Origin: DAOTXK01 sp034435395
Lineage (GTDB): Bacteria; Chloroflexota; Anaerolineae; Aggregatilineales; Ch27
DNA length: 12,662 bases
Assembly (NCBI GenBank): GCA_034435395.1
Contig: DAOTXK010000155.1
Span: 1-12,662, forward strand
Reading direction: 5' to 3'
Shown: positions 6,884 through 12,662 of the stretch, piece by piece
Position numbering within the stretch: the first letter of the stretch is position 1
Layout of the letters: each line of letters opens with the position of its first letter
The notes under the pieces: model-generated
Databases searched by the model: none
The model's input: only the letters and a program-made list of their open reading frames with translations
What the model was told of the DNA's origin: nothing
Made by a program: the position numbers and the translations under genes

Positions 6884-7675
6884 ATGAAACAACGTGATGG
6901 CAATGGTGTCTATGCCGTCGAGATCCGCAACCTGTCCGTCTACTACGGCGACAAGCTGGCCGTTAAGGACATTTCCCTGCCAATTGCGCGCCACAAAATC
7001 ACGGCTCTTATCGGGCCGTCCGGCTGTGGTAAGAGCACCGTGCTGCGCTCCATCAACCGTATGAACGATCTCGTGCCTGGGGCGCGGACGGAAGGCCAGG
7101 TGTTCTTTCGAGGCGAGAATCTCTACGAACCCTATGTTGACCCTGTAGAGGTCAGACGCCGCATTGGCATGGTGTTTCAGAAGCCGAATCCGTTCCCTAA
7201 GAGCATCTATGACAATGTGGCCTACGGGCCGCGCGTGCTCGGCATTCGTAACAGAGCTACCCTGGACTCGATCGTCGAACAGAGCCTGCGGCAGGCGGCC
7301 TTGTGGGACGAGGTCAAGGATGATCTTAACAAATCCGGCCTGGCGCTATCAGGCGGGCAACAACAGCGGTTGTGCATCGCGCGCACGCTGGCGGTGGAGC
7401 CGGAAGTTATTCTCATGGATGAGCCGTGCTCCGCGCTTGATCCAATCGCCACGCAACGGATTGAAGACCTGATGAAAGAACTCTCGGTAGACTACTCCAT
7501 CGTCATCGTCACCCATAACATGCAGCAGGCCATGCGCGTATCCGACTATACCGCTTTTTTCACCACGGATGAAAGCCGGGCCGGCGAGTTGGTGGAATTC
7601 AACCGCACAGAGCGGCTGTTTTCCCATCCCAGGGACGAGCGCACGGCGGGTTACATTGCCGGGCGTTTTGGCTAA
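6884..7675 (+). CDS. pstB: PstB, phosphate ABC transporter ATPase
   Basis: This 263-residue cytoplasmic ATPase drives phosphate import through PstC/PstA. All ABC motifs are intact: Walker A GPSGCGKST (44-52), Q-loop Gln99 in MVFQKPNPFP, signature LSGGQ (155-159), Walker B VILMDE (175-180), D-loop SALD (183-186) and switch His211. QKPNPFP, the SINRMNDL segment after Walker A and MDEPCSALDPIAT are characteristic of PstB rather than of other ABC ATPases. Length is standard. GGGAG precedes the ATG by about ten bases, and the gap from pstA is 13 bp. It is the last gene of the operon. phoU, which often follows, is absent, and the next gene is convergent. Confidence 0.97.
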   Translation: MKQRDGNGVYAVEIRNLSVYYGDKLAVKDISLPIARHKITALIGPSGCGKSTVLRSINRMNDLVPGARTEGQVFFRGENLYEPYVDPVEVRRRIGMVFQKPNPFPKSIYDNVAYGPRVLGIRNRATLDSIVEQSLRQAALWDEVKDDLNKSGLALSGGQQQRLCIARTLAVEPEVILMDEPCSALDPIATQRIEDLMKELSVDYSIVIVTHNMQQAMRVSDYTAFFTTDESRAGELVEFNRTERLFSHPRDERTAGYIAGRFG

Positions 7676-7744
7676 ATGGGTTCTGGCCAGGCTCTGCCCT
7701 TGAGCGACCAGCGCCGATGCCGCTGTAAGCCCCCTGATGTCCTG

Positions 7745-7770
7745 GCGGCGATTGGCGGGGCGAATGCCGC
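7745..7770. terminator. Weak hairpin between convergent pstB and tpl
   Basis: GCGGC plus ATT (7745-7753, with one bulged G) pairs with AATGCCGC (7763-7770) around a nine-base loop, in the 114-bp gap where two operons converge. No T-run follows on either strand. It could end transcription from either side only weakly or with Rho. Confidence 0.25.
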
Positions 7771-7789
7771 TTGCAGAGTAGGGTAGTGA

Positions 7790-9205
7790 TCAGACGACAG
7801 GTTCAAAGCGCGCCTGGAAGAAGCGCAGGTATTGAGGCTCGTAGGTCATCCTCAAGCCGACGGTCTCTTCGCGCGCATCGTACACCGCCTTAACTGCTTC
7901 TGCCGTTACGTCCATATGAGACTGGGTATAGACCCGGCGGGGGATGGTCAGCCGTACCAGCTCCAGGGTCGGGTAGCGATGGTCGCCGGTCTCCGGATCG
8001 CGTCCGGCGCTGACGATGCCGCGCTCCATCGAACGGATGCCGGAATCCAGGTAGAGCTGCGCGGCCAGCATCTGGGCCGGGAACTGATCCTGAGGGATGT
8101 GCGGGTAGAAACGTTTGGCATCCAGGAAGACGGCGTGGCCACCGACTGGCAGGACGATAGGGATGTCCCACGCCATGAGCAGATCGCCCAGATAGCGCAC
8201 CTGCCCGACACGCGAACGAATGTGGTCGTCCTGCACCGCTTCCTCGATGCCGATAGCCAGCGCTTCCATGTCCCGCCCCGCCATGCCGCCGTAAGTGTGC
8301 AGCCCCTCGTAGATCACGACCATGTTGCGGCACCGATCGAAGACTTTCGGATCGTTGACAGCCAGCCAGCCACCGATATTGACCAGGTGGTCTTTTTTGG
8401 CGCTCATCCAGACCCCGTCGGTGTAGCCACAAAACTCCTTGAGGATTTCGGCGATCGGTTTGTCCTGGTACCCTGGCTCGCGTTCCTGGATGAAAAAGGC
8501 GTTTTCGGCCAGGCGGGTGGCATCGAGGTAAATGCGAATGCCGTGTTTGTCGCACAACTCCCGCAGGGCGCGCACGTTGGCCATGCTCACCGGCTGCCCC
8601 CCGGCCATGTTGACGGTCCCGGCCAGGCTGACGTAGGCGATGTTGTCCGCGCCGACTCGGTCGATGAGTGTTTGCAGTTTATCCAGGTCGACGTTGCCCT
8701 TGAAGGGGTGTTCGCTGGTCGGGTCGTGGGCTTCATCAATGATTACATCGATGAATATGCCGCCTGCCAGTTCCTGGTGCAGACGGGTGGTGGTGAAATA
8801 CATGTTGCCGGGGACATACTGACCCCGCTTGATGACGACCTGGCTGATGAGATGTTCAGCGCCCCGTCCCTGGTGCGTGGGCACCACATAACGGTATCCG
8901 TAGTAGTTCTGGACCGCCGCTTCGAGGTGATAAAAATTGCGGCTGCCGGCATAGGCTTCGTCGCCAAGCATGATCCCGGCCCACTGGCGATCACTCATGG
9001 CGCTGGTGCCGCTGTCGGTCAACAGGTCAATATAGACATCTTCAGAACGGAGCAAAAAGGTGTTGTAGCCCGCCTCCCGGATCGCGTTTTCCCGTTCGTC
9101 CCGGCTGGGCAGGCGAATCGGCTCGACCATCTTGATCTTCCAGGGTTCTGCCCAGGAACGGCGGCCCCATTGCTGCCCCATCGTTTGCGGCTTGGGATTA
9201 GACAT
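7790..9205 (-). CDS. tpl: Tyrosine phenol-lyase (beta-tyrosinase)
   Basis: This is a 471-residue fold-type I PLP enzyme that cleaves L-tyrosine to phenol, pyruvate and ammonia in the cytoplasm, reversibly. It aligns with the Citrobacter freundii enzyme throughout at a constant offset of about 14 residues. Equivalents are Tyr85 (Tyr71), Arg114 (Arg100), Asn199 (Asn185), Asp228 and Arg231 (Asp214, Arg217), the PLP lysine Lys271 in SAKKD (Lys257) and Arg418 (Arg404). The residues that separate it from tryptophanase are all of the lyase type: Thr138 (Thr124), Arg395 in SMERG (Arg381) and Phe462 in LRFFQARF (Phe448). The N-terminus is about 14 residues longer than usual, but AGGAG eight bases before the ATG supports this start. 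It lies 31 bp downstream of an Lrp-type regulator gene on the same strand, so tyrosine- or amino-acid-responsive control is likely. A potassium-site check would need modelling. Confidence 0.95.
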   Translation of the reverse strand: MSNPKPQTMGQQWGRRSWAEPWKIKMVEPIRLPSRDERENAIREAGYNTFLLRSEDVYIDLLTDSGTSAMSDRQWAGIMLGDEAYAGSRNFYHLEAAVQNYYGYRYVVPTHQGRGAEHLISQVVIKRGQYVPGNMYFTTTRLHQELAGGIFIDVIIDEAHDPTSEHPFKGNVDLDKLQTLIDRVGADNIAYVSLAGTVNMAGGQPVSMANVRALRELCDKHGIRIYLDATRLAENAFFIQEREPGYQDKPIAEILKEFCGYTDGVWMSAKKDHLVNIGGWLAVNDPKVFDRCRNMVVIYEGLHTYGGMAGRDMEALAIGIEEAVQDDHIRSRVGQVRYLGDLLMAWDIPIVLPVGGHAVFLDAKRFYPHIPQDQFPAQMLAAQLYLDSGIRSMERGIVSAGRDPETGDHRYPTLELVRLTIPRRVYTQSHMDVTAEAVKAVYDAREETVGLRMTYEPQYLRFFQARFEPVV

Positions 9206-9236
9206 TGGCGCTCTCCTTTACGCTCAATACACCGCT

Positions 9237-9737
9237 TTAGCCGTCGGGGGTGTCCCGATCCAGGGGGAGGTGGGTGGTGAATTTGACCTCATTCAATACC
9301 AGGCTGGTGTGGATGCGAGAAATACCCTTGATGGGCGTCAACTGGTCCATCAGGAACCGCTCCAGGTCCTGGCGGTTGCGAATGGCCACCTTAAGCAGGT
9401 AGTCGTATTCGCCGGTGACATGGTGGCACTCCAGCACCTCTGGCATCTGGCTGACAGCCGCCCGGAAGTTATTCACCGCCTCAAGCTGGTGAACCTGCAT
9501 GCTGACGTGAACGAAACACATCATGTCATAACCCACGGCTTCCCAGTTGAGGAGGGTCACGTAGGCGCGAATGAAGCCCTGTTGTTCCAGCCGCTTGAGG
9601 CGGGCGTGGATGGCCGGTGGGGACAGACTGGTCTGCCGCGCCAGATCAGCCAGGCTGATGCGGCCATTGGCCTGCAATTCCTGGAGAATCGCCCTGTCCA
9701 GAGCGTCAATTGCGCTCACTTTTGAATTTTCGGCCAT
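9237..9737 (-). CDS. Lrp/AsnC-family transcriptional regulator
   Basis: This is a 166-residue feast/famine regulator. Residues about 11-60 form the winged helix-turn-helix (LDRAILQELQANGRISLADLA, then SPPAIHARLKRLEQQGFI). Residues about 70-155 form the RAM ligand-binding and oligomerisation domain, with the diagnostic VTGEYDYLLKV (107-117). Such proteins bind amino acids and control their metabolism, often also repressing themselves. The gene is upstream of tpl in the same transcription unit, so tyrosine or a related aromatic amino acid is the expected effector (inference). AGGA lies 12 bases before the ATG, and a near-consensus promoter is just upstream. The family is large and the exact ligand cannot be read from the sequence. 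Confidence 0.95.
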   Translation of the reverse strand: MAENSKVSAIDALDRAILQELQANGRISLADLARQTSLSPPAIHARLKRLEQQGFIRAYVTLLNWEAVGYDMMCFVHVSMQVHQLEAVNNFRAAVSQMPEVLECHHVTGEYDYLLKVAIRNRQDLERFLMDQLTPIKGISRIHTSLVLNEVKFTTHLPLDRDTPDG

Positions 9738-9770
9738 GGCGCGGCAATTCCTGAGATAATTTGGAAATCG

Positions 9771-9798
9771 ATTATAACCTCAAAGCGATATTCGTCAA
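9771..9798 (-). promoter_or_regulatory. Sigma70-type promoter of the lrp-tpl unit
   Basis: On the minus strand TTGACG (9793-9798) and a perfect TATAAT (9771-9776) are 16 bp apart, in an AT-rich dip. The predicted start near 9764 leaves a leader of about 27 bases. ATAAT at 9756-9760 faces ATTAT at 9771-9775 across the start site, and a self-repressing regulator could bind there. That last point is speculative. Confidence 0.7.
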
Positions 9799-9886
9799 TT
9801 GGCCCGATTTGCCTTTGTTTGTTTTGGCAGTACAGGGACGCGTCGGCATGGGTGGCCTATGGGGCTGGGGGAGCTTTGATCCATCA

Positions 9887-9915
9887 TTGGCGTTCCTTCC
9901 TGAGCGCGGTACTAT
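9887..9915 (+). promoter_or_regulatory. Possible promoter of the 491-residue membrane protein gene
   Basis: TTGGCG (9887-9892) and TACTAT (9910-9915) are 17 bp apart, each matching four of six consensus bases. They lie about 37 bases before the ATG at 9952. The gene diverges from lrp, so it needs its own promoter, and this is the best candidate in the 214-bp gap. Confidence 0.35.
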
Positions 9916-9951
9916 AGGCGGCGGCGTCGGTCAGACGGTGAACGCGAATTT

Positions 9952-11427
9952 ATGGAAACCATTAAGGCCACCGACAAGCTGGAGATCGAATTAGGCGATG
10001 GGTTCTGGAAGTTGCGGAGCGCCTGGCTCGGCGATCAGCCATTGCTGACCGCGGTGGAGGGGGCCGGAGGGATTGGCTATCTGCCGCTGTTTGCCCAGGC
10101 CCGCCAGCTCCCCCAGGGAGGGAGTCTGGAGGTCCGGTCTGTGCAGGAGGTGGTGGTGGGCTGGTCGCCCACTGATCGGGCCTGGCATCTGGGGTTATTA
10201 CTGGGACCAGAGATAGCTCGACATCGCGGCGGTCGCTGGTGTGAGCTGGCGAGCTGGCCGGATGAATATGCGCTTCGCTTAGCCGACCAGGTGGAGCGAA
10301 CGGGGGCCAAACTGGCGGAGGTGATCAAGCGCCCTTTCCGATTTGTGGAAGCGCCGCATCTGGCGCCGGCGACCGGCCCGCTGAACCCGGATGCGCTGCA
10401 AGCCTACGTGCCGCCGCCGATTTCTGAAGCCGTATCTGCGGTGGCAGGGGAACCGGAGCGGCCGCCTGAGCTTCCGGAGGTCTCTCCCGCCGCGCCGCCT
10501 GCCCAAGTGAGCACGGGCAGTGTTGATGTGATGGATTGGATGAAGCCGGCTGTGCTGCCCCCTTCCGCCGGGGAGGGCCTGGACTCATCTGGGCGCTCTG
10601 CCGGGTCAACCACCGGGGCGGCGGAGGCGTCGGAGAGCAACGGGGCTGCCGGGGCAGCCATCGCGGTGACTGGCGCTTCCCCAGCAGAGGCATCGCCGGT
10701 GATTCGTGTAGGGCGTCAGCCCAAACAGGGGATCACGCTGCCGATTGATCTTGATGGCTGGACGCTGCGACCGATCAACGCGGGGTTGCAGTGGGCTCAT
10801 ACCGGCGTATGGTCACTGAGTACGGTGTGGCAGGTGTTTTTCCGTCTGGCGGTGGGTATAGTTTTTATCGTCGTATCTGTGCTCACCTTACAAAGCCCTT
10901 ATGCCCCGGTGCAGCCGATCGGGTTGCCGTATCTGGGTATCGTGATCGGCACGGGTTTGATCTACGCCGGACTGCGCCTGGCCCTGTCACTCATGCGTAC
11001 TGAGGCGGTGGTGGTTGATACGGAGAAAGAGCAGGTCAGACGCCATCTTGATCTGACCAGCGATGTGGTGGAAGTTTACAGTTTTGACGAGATCGAGGCG
11101 GTGGTGGTCACCCAGATCAAGCAGCAAAAACACCGCGGGCATGATGGCAAGCCGGACACGATGAGCCATGAGGCATGGCTGCACCTGCTGCTGCGCGAAG
11201 CCCGACAGGAAAGGGGGAAGCATCGCCGTCTGAAGCCAGAAGACGCATATGTCACCATTGGCCATATTGAGTCGACCGAGGGAGAAATCGTCGAGGCCCA
11301 TTTCAGCCGGAAACAGCCTGCTTCACCGCAACCCCTGTACCTGGAAGAGGCGACGACACCGGCTCAAAAGGCGGCGCTGGCTATCGCCCAGGCGATAGGT
11401 GTGGACGCTTATGTCGACCAGCGCTGA
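9952..11427 (+). CDS. Hypothetical two-helix membrane protein with a Pro/Ala/Ser-rich linker
   Basis: I do not recognise this 491-residue protein. Residues about 1-135 form a compact domain rich in tryptophan and charged residues (FWKLRSAWLGDQPLL, WSPTDRAWHLGLLLGPE). Residues about 136-258 are a low-complexity Pro/Ala/Ser/Gly linker, probably disordered. Two transmembrane helices follow at about 293-313 and 324-348. The C-terminal part (about 349-491) starts with alternating strands (AVVVDTEKEQVRRHL, then SFDEIEAVVVTQI). This resembles bacterial PH-like domains in pattern only. There is no signal peptide, so both soluble parts probably face the cytoplasm, with the helices forming a hairpin. 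The ribosome site is weak (GGTG). Codon pattern and uninterrupted length support a real gene. It is flanked by a divergent lrp and an unrelated downstream gene, so context gives no function. It may be lineage-restricted. Confidence 0.8.
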   Translation: METIKATDKLEIELGDGFWKLRSAWLGDQPLLTAVEGAGGIGYLPLFAQARQLPQGGSLEVRSVQEVVVGWSPTDRAWHLGLLLGPEIARHRGGRWCELASWPDEYALRLADQVERTGAKLAEVIKRPFRFVEAPHLAPATGPLNPDALQAYVPPPISEAVSAVAGEPERPPELPEVSPAAPPAQVSTGSVDVMDWMKPAVLPPSAGEGLDSSGRSAGSTTGAAEASESNGAAGAAIAVTGASPAEASPVIRVGRQPKQGITLPIDLDGWTLRPINAGLQWAHTGVWSLSTVWQVFFRLAVGIVFIVVSVLTLQSPYAPVQPIGLPYLGIVIGTGLIYAGLRLALSLMRTEAVVVDTEKEQVRRHLDLTSDVVEVYSFDEIEAVVVTQIKQQKHRGHDGKPDTMSHEAWLHLLLREARQERGKHRRLKPEDAYVTIGHIESTEGEIVEAHFSRKQPASPQPLYLEEATTPAQKAALAIAQAIGVDAYVDQR

Positions 11428-11429
11428 GG

Positions 11430-11446
11430 GGCGGGACCGACCCGCC
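11430..11446 (+). terminator. Short GC hairpin after the membrane protein gene
   Basis: GGCGGG (11430-11435) pairs with CCCGCC (11441-11446) around a five-base loop, directly after the stop codon. No T-run follows, so it is at best a weak terminator or a stabilising 3' stem. Confidence 0.3.
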
Positions 11447-11548
11447 TGGTCGTTGCCTGATCCACGATGAGTGCCGGGACGTTTGAGGCATACGGTGCCG
11501 CTTGCGCAATCATTGTTGTGCGTATACAGTAAACGGGTGCTGAGTGCC

Positions 11549-11635
11549 TTGACATTATCATCTTGCCTGATTCTTTGTCCGCCTTCATAGCCGGGGGTTT
11601 GTCACTGGTGCTTGAAGCGGTTGTGCGTCAGCACA
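11549..11635 (+). promoter_or_regulatory. Upstream region of the nitrilase-like gene: -35-like TTGACA and an inverted repeat
   Basis: A perfect TTGACA lies at 11549-11554, but the bases 16-18 bp further on (TTCTTT) make a poor -10, so a regulated or alternative promoter is possible. A perfect 5-bp inverted repeat, TGTGC-GTCA-GCACA (11622-11635), sits 46 bases before the start codon and could be an operator or a leader stem. The rest of the 254-bp gap shows nothing I can name. Confidence 0.25.
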
Positions 11636-11681
11636 GATTGATCCGAGTTCCATTCCCCCAGTAAACAATCGAGGAGTTTCC

Positions 11682-12518
11682 ATGCGCGAGATCACAGTTG
11701 CCGCAGTCCAGATGAAGCCTACGCTGGGCGAACCTGAAGAGAATCTGGTTAAGATGTCGGACTTCGTTTCGACCATCGCCTCGCAGCAGCGAGTGGATCT
11801 GATCATCTTCCCTGAGTTGGCGACCAGCGGGTATGAGCTTGGGGTGCGCTTCACCGAGATCGCCCAGCGTGTCCCTGGCCCGACGATCAATTTGATGGCT
11901 CAGCGTGCCAATGAGCATGGCGTTTACATTGCCTTTGGCATGGTCACCAAGGAAAAAGTGGAAAGTGTGCTCTATAACTCGGCGGTGCTGGTCGGCCCGG
12001 ATGGCGAGCTGGTCGACGTTTACAACAAAGTCCATCTGCGCGGCGAAGAGCGCATGGCGTTTCGGGAGGGTTTTAAGATTCCGGTCCTGGAAACCGAGCT
12101 GGGCACCATCGGTTTGATGCTGGGCTGGGACCTGGCCTTTCCGGAAGTGGCCCGTTCGCTGGCGCTGGATGGGGCCGAGATTCTTTGCGTGATGGCAAAC
12201 TGGGAAGCTGCCCATATTGATGAGTGGAAGACCCTCGTTCGGGCGCGGGCCTACGAGAATGCGCTGTTTGTGGCCGGGGCCAACCGGGTTGGTGAAGATG
12301 TGACGCTGTCATTTGGCGGGGAAAGCGTGGTGGTAGGCCCGCGCGGACAGACGTATGCGTCCCTGACCGACGAAGTGGACCCCGAAACCGGCCAGCCGCT
12401 GGAAGGGTACTGCGTGGCCCGCATCGATCTGGATGAGGTGCGGCGTTACCGCGAGGAGTTCCAGACGCTGCAATCGCGTCAGCCCACGGCTTACCGGAGC
12501 ATTGTCAAACGGTACTAG
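11682..12518 (+). CDS. Nitrilase-superfamily (carbon-nitrogen hydrolase) protein lacking the catalytic cysteine
   Basis: This is a 278-residue protein of standard nitrilase-fold length. Active members use a Glu-Lys-Cys triad to hydrolyse amides, nitriles or carbamoyl groups. Glu45 (FPELATSGYE) and Lys116 (YNKVHLRGEER) are present, as are the second-Glu region (GEERMAFREG) and the ANWEAA and RARAYEN segments. The nucleophile elbow reads GLMLGWDLAFPE: the position before Trp-Asp, normally Cys, is Gly148 (codon GGC at 12123-12125). The only other cysteines, Cys169 and Cys244, are not at nucleophile positions. The fold looks otherwise intact, with no frameshift or stop, so this may be a non-catalytic or repurposed family member rather than a decayed gene. 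GAGGAG five bases before the ATG fixes the start. It appears to be transcribed alone. The exact family branch is uncertain. Confidence 0.9.
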   Translation: MREITVAAVQMKPTLGEPEENLVKMSDFVSTIASQQRVDLIIFPELATSGYELGVRFTEIAQRVPGPTINLMAQRANEHGVYIAFGMVTKEKVESVLYNSAVLVGPDGELVDVYNKVHLRGEERMAFREGFKIPVLETELGTIGLMLGWDLAFPEVARSLALDGAEILCVMANWEAAHIDEWKTLVRARAYENALFVAGANRVGEDVTLSFGGESVVVGPRGQTYASLTDEVDPETGQPLEGYCVARIDLDEVRRYREEFQTLQSRQPTAYRSIVKRY

Positions 12519-12662
12519 AGGACCGTATTATCCCTGTAGCAGCGCCCAGAGACGGCTGAGGGCAGGCTGGCCACGCGGATAACCAGGGGCAGGGCGGCCC
12601 GCGCCTTACCTCCAACGCCAGCTTACGCAGATCGGGTGACGTGTATATTGCGGGCGTTTTTG
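12519..12662. other. Right-edge non-coding stretch
   Basis: These 144 bases follow the nitrilase-like gene to the end of the window. I see no supported coding region: the only open stretch on the minus strand is under 40 codons, with no ATG or ribosome site. No T-tailed hairpin was found. A gene may begin just beyond the edge. Confidence 0.5.

Noticed and set aside
7790..9205. Tryptophanase as the identity of the PLP lyase
   Set aside because: Thr138, Arg395 and Phe462 match tyrosine phenol-lyase, where tryptophanase has Asp at the first position, a different residue at the second, and His at the third.
7832..9280. 482-codon plus-strand open frame opposite tpl, longer than tpl itself
   Set aside because: The minus-strand frame encodes a full tyrosine phenol-lyase with every key residue. 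The opposite frame shows no motif and no ribosome site.
11682..12518. Pseudogene call for the nitrilase-like gene
   Set aside because: Length, frame, ribosome site and all other family motifs are intact; loss of one catalytic residue alone does not show decay.
12519..12662. A minus-strand gene end near the right edge
   Set aside because: The frame is closed by a stop within about 40 codons and lacks a start codon and ribosome site.

Overview
The window is a GC-rich bacterial chromosome segment with compact operons and short intergenic gaps. No rRNA, tRNA, CRISPR array, insertion sequence or phage gene was found. The gene mix (hexuronate catabolism, a Pst phosphate transporter with enlarged permeases, tyrosine phenol-lyase, a nitrilase-fold protein) and the absence of outer-membrane genes would fit a Chloroflexota/Anaerolineae-type soil or sediment heterotroph. 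That assignment is an inference from general resemblance, not shown by a marker gene.

Region 1 (1-2919, minus strand) is a uronic-acid operon. In transcription order it encodes a GH88 unsaturated glucuronyl hydrolase, an SDR of the D-mannonate oxidoreductase type, and the first 247 codons of a LarA-family (nickel-pincer racemase/epimerase) protein that runs off the left edge. A good sigma70-type promoter (TTGACA, 17 bp, TACAAC) lies upstream of the GH88 gene. The likely logic is release of unsaturated uronate from oligosaccharides, reduction of the keto-uronate, then handling of the aldonate, possibly by stereochemical inversion at the LarA homologue.

Region 2 (about 3060-7675, plus strand) is a pstSCAB operon with no phoU. 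It is preceded by TTA/TTC elements at exact 11-bp spacing, which resembles a Pho box, followed by a TATACA -10-like element. A strong hairpin separates pstS from pstC. Both permeases are far longer than usual because each carries an extra domain in the loop after the first membrane helix. The binding protein has a signal peptide without a lipobox cysteine.

Region 3 (7790-9798, minus strand) is an Lrp/AsnC regulator followed by tyrosine phenol-lyase, sharing a clear promoter. The lyase retains all the residues that separate it from tryptophanase.

Region 4 (9952-12518, plus strand) holds an unrecognised 491-residue two-helix membrane protein with a long low-complexity linker. It is followed by a nitrilase-superfamily protein in which the catalytic cysteine position is glycine. 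The last 144 bases contain no gene that I can support.
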